The position numbers and the translations under genes were made by a program. A DNA stretch of 64,000 bases from Amphiduros pacificus (taxonomy: Eukaryota; Annelida; Polychaeta; Phyllodocida; Hesionidae), in assembly GCA_949316495.1 (NCBI GenBank), contig OX439010.1:11733309-11797308 (forward strand), written 5' to 3'. Positions 36,018 to 51,000 of the stretch are shown here, piece after piece; positions within the stretch are counted from its first letter, which is position 1, and each line of letters begins with the position of its first letter. The notes beneath the pieces are model-generated. The model was not told where the DNA came from. It searched no databases and saw only the letters and a list, made by a program, of their open reading frames with translations.

Positions 36018-39000
36018 ATGGGACCATCCCATGTACAGTACAGGGTGTAGCGCACGTAGTCTACAGAGACCATCGCATGTACAGTACAGGGTGTAGCCCA
36101 CGTAGACTACAGGGACCATCTCATGTACAGTACAGGGTGTAGCGCACGTAGTCTACAGGGACCATCTCATGTAAGGTACAGGGTGTAGCCCACGTAGACT
36201 AAAGGGACCATCTCATGTAAGGTACAGGGTGTAGCCCACGTAGTCTACAGGGACCATCCCATGTACAGTACAGGGTGTAGCCCACGTAGACTACAGGGAC
36301 CATCCCATGTACAGTACAGGGTGTAGCCCACGTAGACTACAGGGACCATCTCATGTACAGTACAGGGTGTAGCCCACGTAGTCTACAGGGACCATCTCAT
36401 GTACAGTACAGGGTGTAGCCCACGTAGTCTACAGGGACCATCTCATGTACAGTACAGGGTGTAGCCCACGTAGACTACAGGAACCATTCCATGTACAGTA
36501 CAGGGTGTAGCCCACGTAGACTACAGGGACCATCCCATGTACGGTACAGAGTGTAGCCCACGTAGTCTACAGGGACCATCTCATGTATTGTACAGGGTGT
36601 AGCCCACGTAGACTACAGGGAACATAGCATGTACAGTACAGGGTTTAGCGCAAATAGTCTACAGAGACCATCTCATGTACAGTACAGGGTGTAGCCCACG
36701 TAGACTACAGGGACCATCCCATGTACAGTACAGGGTGTAGCCCACGTAGACTACAGGGACCATCCCATGTACAGTACAGGGTGTAGCGCACGTAGTCTAC
36801 AGAGACCATCTCATGTACAGTAAAGGGTGTAGCCCACATAGACTACAGGGACCATCCCATGTACAGTACAGGGTGTAGCCCACGTAGACTACAGGGACCA
36901 TCCCATGTACAGTACAGGGTGTAGCCCACGTAGACTACAGAGACCATCTCATGTACAGTACAGGGTGTAGCCCACGTAGACTACAGGGACCATCCCATGT
37001 ACAGTACAGGGTGTAGCCCACGTAGACTACAGGGACCATCCCATGTACAGTACAGGGTGTAGCCCACGTAGACTACAGGGAACATCGCATGTACAGTACA
37101 GGGTTTAGCGCACATAGTCTACAGAGACCATCTCATGTACAGTACAGGGTGTAGCCCACATAGACTACAGGGACCATCCCATGTACAGTACAGGGTGTAG
37201 CCCACGTAGTCTACAGAGACCATCTCATGTACAGTACAGGGTGAAGCCCACGTAGACTACAGGGACCATCCCATGTACAGTACAGGGTGTAGCCCACGTA
37301 GACTACAGGGACCATCTCATGTAAGGTACAGGGTGTAGCCCACGTAGTCTACAGGGACCATCCCATGTACAGTACAGGGTGTAGCCCACGTAGACTACAG
37401 GGACCATCTCATGTAAGGTACAGGGTGTAGCCCACGTAGACTACAGGGACCATCCCATGTACAGTACAGGGTGTAGCCCACGTAGACTACAGGGACTATC
37501 TCATGTACGGTACAGGGTGTAGCCCACGTAGTCTACAGAGACCATCTCATGTACAGTACAGGGTGTAGCCCACATAGACTACAGGGACCATCCCATGTAC
37601 AGTACAGGGTGTAGCCCACGTAGACTACAGGGACCATCCCATGTACAGTACAGGGTGTAGCCCACATAGACTACAGAGACCATCTTATGTACAGTACAGG
37701 GTGTAGCCCACGTAGACTACAGGGACCATCCCATGTACAGTACAGGGTGTAGCCCACGTAGACTACAGGGACCATCTCATGTACAGTACAGGGGATAGCC
37801 CACGTAGTCTACAGGGACCATCTCATGTACAGTACAGGGTGTAGCCCACGTAGACTACAGGGACCATCCCATGTACAGTACAGGGTGTAGCGCACGTAGT
37901 CTACAGAGACCATCTCATGTACAGTACAGGGTGTAGCCCACATACACTACAGGGACCATCTCATGTACAGTACAGGGTGTAGCCCACGTAGACTACAGGA
38001 ACCATCCCATGTACAGTACAGGGTGTAGCCCACGTAGACTACAGGGACCATCCCATGTACAGTACAGGGTGTAGCGCACGTAGTCTACAGAGACCATCTC
38101 ATGTACAGTACAGGGTGTAGCCCACATAGACTACAGGGACCATCCCATGTACAGTACAAGGTGTAGCCCACGTAGACTACAGGGACCATCCCATGTACGG
38201 TACAGGGTGTAGCCCACGTAGTCTACAGGGACCATCTCATGTACGGTACAGGGTGTAGCCCACGTAGACTACAGGGAACATCGCATGTACAGTACAGGGT
38301 TTAGCGCACATAGTCTACAGAGACCATCCCATGTACAGTACAGGGTGTAGCCCACGTAGACTACAGGGACCATCCCATGTACAGTACAGGGTGTAGCCCA
38401 CGTAGACTACAGGGACCATCCCATGTACAGTACAGGGTGTAGCCCACGTAGTCTACAGGGACCATCCCATGTACAGTACAGGGTGTAGACCACGTAGACT
38501 ACAGGGACCATCCCATGTACAGTACAGGGTGTAGCCCAGGTAGACTACAGGGACCATCCTATGTACAGTACAGGGTGTAGCCCACGTAGACTACAAGGAC
38601 CATCTCATGTACAGTACAGGGTGTAGCCCACGTAGACTACAAGGACCATCCCATGTACAGTACAGGGTGTAGCCCACGTAGACTACAGGGACCATCCCAT
38701 GTACAGTACAGGGTGTAGCCCACGTACACTACAAGGACCATCTCATGTACAGTACAGGGTGTAGCCCACGTAGACTACAGGGACCATCCCATGTACAGTA
38801 CAGGGTGTAGCCCACGTAGACTACAGGGACCATCCCATGTACAGTACAGGGTGTAGCCCACATAGACTACAGAGACCATCTTATGTACAGTACAGGGTGT
38901 AGCCCACGTAGACTACAGGGACCATCTCATGTACAGTACAGGGTGTAGCCCACGTAGACTACAGGAACCATCCCATGTACAGTACAGGGTGTAGCCCACG

Positions 39001-42000
39001 AAGACTACAGGGACCATCCCATGTACAGTACAGGGTGTAGTGCACGTAGTCTACAGAGACCATCTCATGTACAGAACAGGGTGTAGCCCACATAGACTAC
39101 AGGGACCATCCCATGTACAGTACAGGGTGTAGCCCACGTAGACTACAGGGACCATCCCATGTACGGTACAGGGTGTAGCCCACGTAGTCTACAGGGACCA
39201 TCTCATGTACGGTACAGGGTGTAGCCCACGTAGACTACAGGGAACATCGCATGTACAGTACAGGGTTTAGCGCACATAGTCTACAGAGACCATCTCATGT
39301 ACAGTACAGGGTGTAGCCCACATAGACTACAGGGACCATCCCATGTACAGTACAGGGTGTAGCCCACGTAGACTACAGGGACCATCCCATGTACGGTACA
39401 GGGTGTAGCCCACGTAGTCTACAGAGACCATCTCATTTACAGCACAGGGTGTAGCCCACGTAAACTACAGGGACCATCCCATGTACAGTACAGGGTGTAG
39501 CCCACGTAGACTACAGGGAACATCCCATGTACAGTACAGGGTGTAGCCCACGTAGACTACAGGGAACATCTCATGTACAGTACAGGGTGTAGCCCACGTA
39601 GACTACAGGGACCATCCCATGTACAGTACAGGGTGTAGCCCACGTAGACTACAGGGACCATCCCATGTACAGTACAGGGTGTAGCCCACATAGTCTACAG
39701 GGACCATCTCATGTACAGTACAGGGTGTAGCCAACGTAGACTACAAGGACCATCCCATGTACAGTACAGGGTGTAGCCCACGTGGACTACAGGGACCATC
39801 TCATGTACAGTACAGGGTGTAGCCCACGTAGACTACAGGGACCATCCCATGTACAGTACAGGGTGTAGCCCACGTAGACTACAGGGACCATCCCATGTAA
39901 AACACAGGGTGTAGCCCACATAGTCTACAGGGACCATCTCATGTACAGTACAGGGTGTAGCCCACGTAGACTACAGGGACCATCTCATGCACAGTACAGG
40001 GTGTAGCCCACGTAGACTACAGGGACCATCGCATGTACAGTACAGGGTGTAGCCCACGTAGACTACAGGGACCATCTCATGTACAGTACAGGGTGTAGCC
40101 CACGTAGACTACAGGGACCATCTCATGTACAGTACAGGGTGTAGCCCACGTAGACTACAGGGACCATCCCATGTACAGTACAGGGTGTAGCCCACGTAGA
40201 CTACAGGGACCATCTAATGTACGGTACAGGGTGTAGCTCACGTAGACTACAGGGACCATCTAATGTACGGTACAGGGTGTAGCTCATGTAGACTACAGGG
40301 AACATCCCATGTACAGTACAGGGTGTAGCGCACGTAGTCTACAGGGACCATCTCATGTACAGTACAGGGTGTAGCCCGAGTAGACTACAGGGACCATCAC
40401 ATGTACAGTACAGGGTGAAGCCCACTTAGTCTTCAGGGAACATCTCATGTACAGTACAGGGTGTAGCCCACGTAGACTACAGGGACCATCCCATGTACAG
40501 TACAGGGTGTAGCCCACGTAGACTACAGGGACCATCTCATGTACAGTACAGGGTGTAGCCCACGTAGACTACAGGGACCATCCCATGTACAGTACAGGGT
40601 GTAGCCCACGTGGACTACAGGGACCATCTCATGTACAGTACAGGGTGTAGCCCACGTAGACTACAGGGACCATCCCATGTACAGTACAGGGTGTAGCCCA
40701 CGTAGACTACAGGGACCATCCCATGTACAGTACAGGGTGTAGCCCACGTAGACTACAGGGACCATCTCATGTACAGTACAGGGTGTAGCCCACGTAGACT
40801 ACAGGGACCATCTCATGTACAGTACAGGGTGTAGCCCACATAGTCTACAGGGACCATCCCATGTACAGTACAGGTAGTTGCCCACGTAGACTACAGGGAC
40901 CATCTCATGTAAGGTACAGGGTGAAGCCCACGTAGTCTACAGGGACCATCCCATGTACAGTACAGGGTGAAGCCCACGTAGACTACAGGGACCATCCTAT
41001 GTACAGTACAGGGTGTAGCCCACGTAGACTACAGGGACCATCCCATGTACAGTACAGGGTGTAGCCCACGTAGACTACAGGGACCATCCCATGTACAGTA
41101 CAGGGTGTAGCCCACGTAGACTACAGGGACCATCCCATGTACAGTACAGGGTGTAGCCCACGTAGACTACAGGGACCATCCTATGTACAGTACAGGGTGT
41201 AGCCCACATAGACTACAGAGACCATCTCATGTACAGTACAGGGTGTAGCCCACGTAGACTACAGGGACCATCCCATGTACAGTACAGGGTGTAGCCAACG
41301 TAGACTACAGGGACCATCTCATGTACAGTACAGGGTGTAGCCCACGTAGACTACAGGGACCATCCCATATACAGTACAGGGTGTAGCCCAGGTAGACTAC
41401 AGGGACCATCTAATGTACAGTACAGGGTGTAGCTCACGTAGACTACAGTGACCATCTCATGTACAGTACAGGGTGTAGCGCACGTAGTCTACAGGGACCA
41501 TCTCATGTACAGTACAGGGTGTAGTCCACGTAGACTACAGGGACCATCCCATGTACAGTACAGGGTGTAGCCCACGTAGACTACAGGGACCATCCCATGT
41601 ACAGTACAGGGTGTAGCCAACGTAGACTACAGGGACCATCCCATGTACAGTACAGGGTGTAGCCCACGTAGACTACAGGGACCATCCCATGTACAGTACA
41701 GGGTGTAGCCCACGTAGACTACAGGGACCATCCTATGTACAGTACAGGGTGTAGCCCACATAGACTACAGAGACCATCTCATGTACAGTACAGGGTGTAG
41801 CCCACGTAGACTACAGGGACCATCCCATGTACAGTACAGGGTGTAGCCAACGTAGACTACAGGGACCATCTCATGTACAGTACAGGGTGTAGCCCACGTA
41901 GACTACAGGGACCATCTCATGTAAGGTACAGGGTGAAGCCCACGTAGTCTACAGGGACCATCCCATGTACAGTACAGGGTGAAGCCCACGTAGTCTACAG

Positions 42001-45000
42001 GGACCATCTCATGTACAGTACAGGGTGTAGCCCATGTAGACTACAGGGACCATCCCATATACAGTACAGGGTGTAGCCCAGGTAGACTACAGGGACCATC
42101 TAATGTACAGTACAGGGTGTAGCTCACGTAGACTACAGTGACCATCTCATGTACAGTACAGGGTGTAGCGCACGTAGTCTACAGAGACCATCCCATGTAC
42201 AGTACAGGGTGTAGCCAACGTAGACTACAGGGACCATCCCATGTACAGTACAGGGTGTAGCCCACGTAGACTACAAGGACCATCTCATGTACAGTACAGG
42301 GTGTAGCCCACGTAGACTACAGAGACCATCTCATGTACAGTACAGGGTGTAGCCCACGTAGACTACAGGGACCATCCCATGTACAGTACAGGGTGTAGCC
42401 CACGTAGACTACAGGGACCATCCCATGTAAAACACAGGGTGTAGCCCACATAGTCTACAGGGACCATCTCATGTACAGTACAGGGTGTAGCCAACGTAGA
42501 CTACAAGGACCATCCCATGTACAGTACAGGGTGTAGCCCACGTGGACTACAGGGACCATCTCATGTACAGTACAGGGTGTAGCCCACGTAGACTACAGGG
42601 ACCATCCCATGTACAGTACAGGGTGTAGCCCACGTAGACTACAGGGACCATCCCATGTAAAACACAGGGTGTAGCCCACATAGTCTACAGGGACCATCTC
42701 ATGTACAGTACAGGGTGTAGCCCACGTAGACTACAGGGACCATCTCATGTACAGCACAGGGTGTAGCCCACGTAGACTACAGGGACCATCGCATGTACAG
42801 TACAGGGTGTAGCCCACGTAGACTACAGGGACCATCCCATGTACAGTACAGGGTGTAGCCCACGTAGACTACAGGGACCATCGCATGTACAGTACAGGGT
42901 GTAGCCCACGTAGACTACAGGGACCATCTCATGTACAGTACAGGGTGTAGCCCACGTAGACTACAGGGACCATCCCATGTACAGTACAGGGTGTAGCCCA
43001 GGTAGACTACAGGGACCATCCTATGTACAGTACAGGGTGTAGCCCACGTAGACTACAAGGACCATCTCATGTACAGTACAGGGTGTAGCCCACGTAGACT
43101 ACAAGGACCATCCCATGTACAGTACAGGGTGTAGCCCACGTAGACTACAGGGACCATCCCATGTACGGTACAGGGTGTAGCCCACGTAGACTACAGGGAC
43201 CATCCCATGTACAGTACAGGGTGTAGCCCACGTAGACTACAGGGACCATCCCATGTACAGTACAGGGTGTAGCCCACGTAGACTACAGGGAACATCCCAT
43301 GTACAGTACAGGGTGTAGCCCACGTAGACTACAGGGACCATCCCATGTACGGTACAGGGTGTAGCCCACGTAGACTACAGGGACCATCCCATGTACAGTA
43401 CAGGGTGTAGCCCACGTAGACTACAGGGACCATCCCATGTACAGTACAGGGTGTAGCCCACGTAGACTACAGGGACCATCCCATGTACAGTACAGGGTGT
43501 AGCCCACGTAGACTACAGGGACCATCCCATGTACAGTACAGGGTGTAGCCCACGTAGACTACAGGGACCATCCCATGTACAGTACAGGGTGTAGCCCACG
43601 TAGACTACAGGGACCATCCCATGTACAGTACAGGGTGTAGCCCACGTAGACTACAGGGACCATCCCATGTACAGTACAGGGTGTAGCCCACGTAGACTAC
43701 AGGGAACATCCCATGTACAGTACAGGGTGTAGCCCACGTAGTCTACAGAGACCATCCCATGTACAGTACAGGGTGTAGCCCACATAGACTACAGGGACCA
43801 TCCCATGTACAGTACAGGGTGTAGCCCACGTAGACTACAAGGACCATCTCATGTACAGTACAGGGTGTAGCCCACGTAGACTACAGGGACCATCCCATGT
43901 ACAGTACAGGGTGTAGCCCACGTAGTCTACAGGGACCATCCCATGTACAGTACAGGGTGTAGCCCACGTAGACTACAGGGACCATCCCATGTACAGTACA
44001 GGGTGTAGCCCACGTAGACTACAAGGACCATCCCATGTACAGTACAGGGTGTAGCCCACGTAGACTACAGGGACCATCCCATGTACGGTACAGGGTGTAG
44101 CCCACGTAGACTACAGGGACCATCTCATGTACGGTACAGGGTGTAGCCCACGTAGACTACAGGGAACATTGCATGTACAGTACAGGGTGTAGCGCACGTA
44201 GTCTAGAGGGACCATCCCATGTACAGTACAGGGTGTAGCCCACGTAGACTACAGGGACCATCTCATGTACAGTACAGGGTGTAGCCCACGTAGACTACAG
44301 GGACCATCCTATGAACAGTATAGGGTGTAGCCCACGTAGACTACAGGGACCATCTCATGTACGGTACAGGGTGTAGCCCACGTAGACTACAGGGAACATC
44401 CCATGTACAGTACAGGGTGTAGCCCACGTAGACTACAGGGACCATCCCATGTACGGTACAGGGTGTAGCCCACGTAGACTACAGGGACCATCTCATGTAC
44501 GGTACAGGGTGTAGCCCACGTAGACTACAGGGACCATCTCATGTACAGTACAGGGTGTAGCCCACGTAGACTACAGGGACCATCCTATGTACAGTACAGG
44601 GTGTAGCCCACGTAGACTACAGGGACCATCTAATGTACGGTACAGGGTGTAGCTCACGTAGACTACAGGGAACATCCCATGTACAGTACAGGGTGTAGCG
44701 CACGTAGTCTACAGAGACCATCTCAGGTACAGTACAGGGTGTAGCGCACGTAGTCTACAGGGACCATCTCATGTACGGTACAGGGTGTAGCCCACGTAGA
44801 CTACAGGAGCCATCCCATGTACAGTACAGGGTGTAGCCCACGTAGTCTACAGGGACCATCCCATGTACAGTACAGGGTGTAGCCCACGTAGACTACAGGG
44901 ACCATCTCATGTACAGTACAGGGTGTAGCCCACGTAGACTACAGGGACCTTCTCATGTACAGTACAGGGTGTAGCCCACGTAGACTACAGGGACCATCCC

Positions 45001-48000
45001 ATGTACAGTACAGGGTGTAGCCCACGTAGACTACAAGGACCATCTCATGTACAGTACAGGGTGTAGCCCACGTAGACTACAGGGACCATCCTATGTACAG
45101 TACAGGGTGTAGCCCACGTAGACTACAGGGAACATCCCATGTACAGTACAGGGTGTAGCCCACGTAGACTACAGGGACCATCTCATTTACGGTACAGGGT
45201 GTAGCCCACGTAGACTACAGGGAACATCGCATGTACAGTACAGGGTGTAGCGCACGTAGTCTAGAGGGACCATCCCATGTACAGTACAGGGTGTAGCCCA
45301 CGTAGACTACAGGGACCATCTCATGCACAGTACAGGGTGTAGCCCACGTAGACTACAGGGACCATCGCATGTACAGTACAGGGTGTAGCCCACGTAGACT
45401 ACAGGGAACATCCCATGTACAGTACAGGGTGTAGCCCACTTAGACTACAGGGACCATCTCATGCACAGTACAGGGTGTAGCCCACGTAGACTACAGGGAC
45501 CATCTCATGTACAGTACAGGGTGTAGCCCACGTAGATTACAAGGACCATCTCATGTACAGTACAGGGTGTAGCCCACGTAGACTACAGGGACCATCTCAT
45601 GCACAGTACAGGGTGTAGCCCACGTAGACTACAGGGACCATCTCATGTACAGTACAGGGTGTAGCCCACTTAGACTACAGGGACCATCTCATGCACAGTA
45701 CAGGGTGTAGCCCACGTAGACTACAGGGACCATCTCATGCACAGTACAGGGTGTAGCCCACGTAGACTACAGGGACCATCTCATGTACAGTACAGGGTGT
45801 AGCCCACGTAGATTACAAGGACCATCTCATGTACAGTACAGGGTGTAGCCCACGTAGACTACAGGGACCATCCCATGTACAGTACAGGGTGTAGCCCGAG
45901 TAGACTACAGGGACCATCTCATGTACAGTACAGGGTGTAGCCCACTTAGACTACAGGGACCATCTCATGTAAGGTACAGGGTGTAGCCCACGTACAGTAG
46001 CCCACGTAGTCTACAGGGACCATCCCATGTACAGTACAGGGTGTAGCCCACTTAGACTACAGGGACCATCTCATGTAAGGTACAGGGTGTAGCCCACGTA
46101 CAGTAGCCCACGTAGTCTACAGGGACCATCCCATGTACAGTACAGGGTGTAGCCCACATAGACTACAGAGACCATCCCATGTACAGTACAGGGTGTAGCG
46201 CACGTAGTCTACAGAGACCATCTCATGTACAGTACAGGGTGTAGCCCACGTAGACTACAGGGACCATCTCATGTACAGTACAGGGTGTAGCGCACGTAGT
46301 CTACAGAGACCATCTCATGCACAGTACAGGGTGTAGCCAACGTACAGTAGCCCACGTAGTCTACAGGGACCATCTCATGTACAGTACAGGGTGTAGCCCA
46401 CATAGACTACAGAGACCATCCCATGTACAGTACAGGGTGTAGCGCACGTAGTCTACAGAGACCATCTCATGCACAGTACAGGGTGTAGCCCACGTAGACT
46501 ACAGGGACCATCTCATGTACAGTACAGGGTGTAGCCCACTTAGACTACAGGGACCATCTCATGTAAGGTACAGGGTGTAGCCCACGTACAGTAGCCCACG
46601 TAGTCTACAGGGACCATCCCATGTACAGTACAGGGTGTAGCCCACTTAGACTACAGGGACCATCTCATGTAAGGTACAGGGTGTAGCCCACGTACAGTAG
46701 CCCACGTAGTCTACAGGGACCATCCCATGTACAGTACAGGGTGTAGCCCACATAGACTACAGAGACCATCCCATGTACAGTACAGGGTGTAGCGCACGTA
46801 GTCTACAGAGACCATCTCATGTACAGTACAGGGTGTAGCCCACATAGACTACAGGGACCATCCCATGTACAGTACAGGGTGTAGACCACGTAGACTACAG
46901 GGACCATCCCATGTACAGTACAGGGTGTAGCCCACGTAGACTACAGGGACCATCCCATGTACAGTACAGGGTGTAGCCCACGTAGACTACAGGGACCATC
47001 CCATGTACAGTACAGGGTGTAGCCCACATAGACTACAGAGACCATCTCATGTACAGTACAGGGTGTAGCCAACGTAGACTACAGAGACCATCTCATGTAC
47101 AGTACAGGGTGTAGCCAACGTAGACTACAGGGACCATCCCATGTACAGTACAGGGTGTAGCCCACGTAGACTACAGGGACCATCCCATGTACAGTACAGG
47201 GTGTAGCCCACGTAGACTACAGGGACCATCTCATGTACAGTACAGGGTGTAGCCCACGTAGACTACAGGGACCATCCTATGTACAGTACAGGGTGTAGCC
47301 CACGTAGACTACAGGGACCATCTAATGTACGGTACAGGGTGTAGCTCACGTAGACTACAGGGAACATCCCATGTACAGTACAGGGTGTAGCGCACGTAGT
47401 CTACAGAGACCATCTCAGGTACAGTACAGGGTGTAGCGCACGTAGTCTACAGGGACCATCTCATGTACGGTACAGGGTGTAGCCCACGTAGACTACAGGA
47501 GCCATCCCATGTACAGTACAGGGTGTAGCCCACGTAGTCTACAGGGACCATCCCATGTACAGTACAGGGTGTAGCCCACGTAGACTACAGGGACCATCTC
47601 ATGTACAGTACAGGGTGTAGCCCACGTAGACTACAGGGACCATCCTATGTACAGTACAGGGTGTAGCCCACGTAGACTACAGGGAACATCCCATGTACAG
47701 TACATGGTGTAGCCCACGTAGACTACAGGGACCATCTCATTTACGGTACAGGGTGTAGCCCACGTAGACTACAGGGAACATCGCATGTACAGTACAGGGT
47801 GTAGCGCACGTAGTCTAGAGGGACCATCCCATGTACAGTACAGGGTGTAGCCCACGTAGACTACAGGGACCATCTCATGCACAGTACAGGGTGTAGCCCA
47901 CGTAGACTACAGGGACCATCGCATGTACAGTACAGGGTGTAGCCCACGTAGACTACAGGGACCATCTCATGCACAGTACAGGGTGTAGCCCACGTAGACT

Positions 48001-51000
48001 ACAGGGACCATCTCATGTACAGTACAGGGTGTAGCCCACTTAGACTACAGGGACCATCTCATGTAAGGTACAGGGTGTAGCCCACGTACAGTAGCCCACG
48101 TAGTCTACAGGGACCATCCCATGTACAGTACAGGGTGTAGCCCATGTAGACTACAGGGACCATCTCATGTACAGTACAGGGTGTAGCCCACGTAGACTAC
48201 AGGGACCATCCCATGTACAGTACAGGGTGTAGCCCATGGAGACTAGAGGGACCATCCCATGTACAGTACAGGGTGTAGCCCACGTAGACTACAAGGACCA
48301 TCTCATGTACAGTACAGGGTGTAGCCCACGTAGACTACAGGGACCATCCTATGTACAGTACAGGGTGTAGCCCACGTAGACTACAAGGACCATCTCATGT
48401 ACAGTACAGGGTGTAGCCCACGTAGACTATAGGGACCATCCCATGTACAGTGCAGGGTGTAGCCCACGTAGACTACAGGGACCATCCCATGTACAGTACA
48501 GGGTGTAGCCCACGTAGACTACAGGGACCATCTCATGTACAGTACAGGGTGTAGCCCACGTAGTCTACAGGGACCATCTCATGTACAGTACAGGGTGTAG
48601 CCCACGTAGACTACAGGGACCATCCTATGTACAGTACAGGGTGTAGCCCACGTAGACTACAGGGACCATCCCATGTACAGTACAGGGTGTAGCCCACGTA
48701 GACTACAGGGAACATCCCATGTACAGTACAGGGTGTAGCCCACATAGACTACAGAGACCATCTCATGTACAGTACAGGGTGTAGCCCACGTAGACTACAG
48801 GGACCATCCCATGTACAGTACAGGGTGTAGCCCACGTAGACTACAGGGACCATCCCATGTACAGTACAGGGTGTAGACCACGTAGACTACAGGGACCATC
48901 CCATGTACAGTACAGGGTGTAGCCCACGTAGACTACAGGGACCATCCATGTACAGTACAGGGTGTAGCCCAGGTAGACTACAGGGAACATCCCATGTACA
49001 GTACAGGGTGTAGCCCACATAGACTACAGAGACCATCTCATGTACAGTACAGGGTGTAGCCCACATAGACTACAGGGACCATCCCATGTACAGTACAGGG
49101 TGTAGCCCACGTAGACTACAAGGACCATCTCATGTACAGTACAGGGTGTAGCCCACGTAGACTACAGGGACCATCCTATGTACAGTACAGGGTGTAGCCC
49201 ACGTAGACTACAGGGACCATCGCATGTACAGTACAGGGTGTAGCCCACGTAGACTACAGGGACCATCCCATGTACAGTACAGGGTGTAGCCCACGTAGAC
49301 TACAAGGACCATCTCATGTACAGTACAGGGTGTAGCCCACGTAGACTACAAGGACCATCCCATGTACAGTACAGGGTGTAGCCCACGTAGACTACAGGGA
49401 CCATCTCATGTACAGTACAGGGTGTAGCCCACGTAGACTACAGGGACCATCCCATGTACAGTACAGGGTGTAGCCCACGTAGACTACAGGGACCATCCCA
49501 TGTACAGTACAGGGTGTAGCCCACGTAGACTACAGGGACCATCTCATGTACAGTACAGGGTGTAGCCCACGTAGACTACAGGGACCATCCCATGTACAGT
49601 ACAGGGTGTAGCCCACGTAGACTACAGGGACCATCCCATGTACAGTACAGGGTGTAGCCCACGTAGACTACAGGGATCATCTCATGTACAGTACAGGGTG
49701 TAGCCCACGTAGACTACAGGGACCATCCCATGTACGGTACAGGGTGTAGCCCACGTAGACTACAGGGAACATCCCATGTACAGTACAGGGTGTAGCCCAC
49801 GTAGACTACAGGGACCATCTCATGTACAGTACAGGGTGTAGCCCACATAGTCTACAGGGACCATCCCATGTACAGTACAGGGTGTAGCCCACGTAGACTA
49901 CAGGGACCATCCCATGTACAGTACAGGGTGTAGCCCACGTAGACTACAAGGACCATCTCATGTACAGTACAGGGTGTAGCCCACGTAGACTACAGGGACC
50001 ATCCTATGTACAGTACAGGGTGTAGCCCACGTAGACTACAAGGACCATCTCATGTACAGTACAGGGTGTAGCCCACGTAGACTACAGGGACCATCCCATG
50101 TACAGTACAGGGTGTAGCCCACGTAGACTACAGGGACCATCCCATGTACAGTACAGGGTGTAGCCCACGTAGACTACAGAGACCATCTCATGTACAGTAC
50201 AGGGTGTAGCCCACGTAGACTACAGGGACCATCCCATGTACAGTACAGGGTGTAGCCCACGTAGACTACAGGGACCATCCCATGTACAGTACAGGGTGTA
50301 GCCCACGTAGACTACAGGGACCATCTAATGTACGGTACAGGGTGTAGCTCACGTAGACTACAGGGAACATCCCATGTACAGTACAGGGTGTAGCGCACGT
50401 AGTCTACAGAGACCATCTCAGGTACAGTACAGGGTGTAGCGCACGTAGTCTACAGGGACCATCTCATGTACGGTACAGGGTGTAGCCCACGTAGACTACA
50501 GGGACCATCCCATGTACAGTACAGGGTGTAGCCCACGTAGTCTACAGGGACCATCCCATGTACAGTACAGGGTGTAGCCCACGTAGACTACAGGGACCAT
50601 CTCATGTACAGTACAGGGTGTAGCCCACGTAGACTACAGGGACCATCCCATGTACAGTACAGGGTGTAGCCCACGTAGACTACAGAGACCATCTCATGTA
50701 CAGTACAGGGTGTAGCCCGAGTAGACTACAGGGACCATCACATGTACAGTACAGGGTGTAGCCCACGTAGTCTTCAGGGAACATCTCATGTACAGTACAG
50801 GTAGATGCCCACGTAGACTACAGGGACCATCTCATGTACAGTACAGGGTGTAGCCCACGCAGACTACAGTGACCATCCCATGTACAGTACAGGGTGTAGC
50901 CCACGTAGACTACAGGGACCATCCCATGTACAGTACAGGGTGTAGCCCACGTAGACTACAGGGACCATCCCATGTACAGTACAGGGTGTAGCCCACATAG

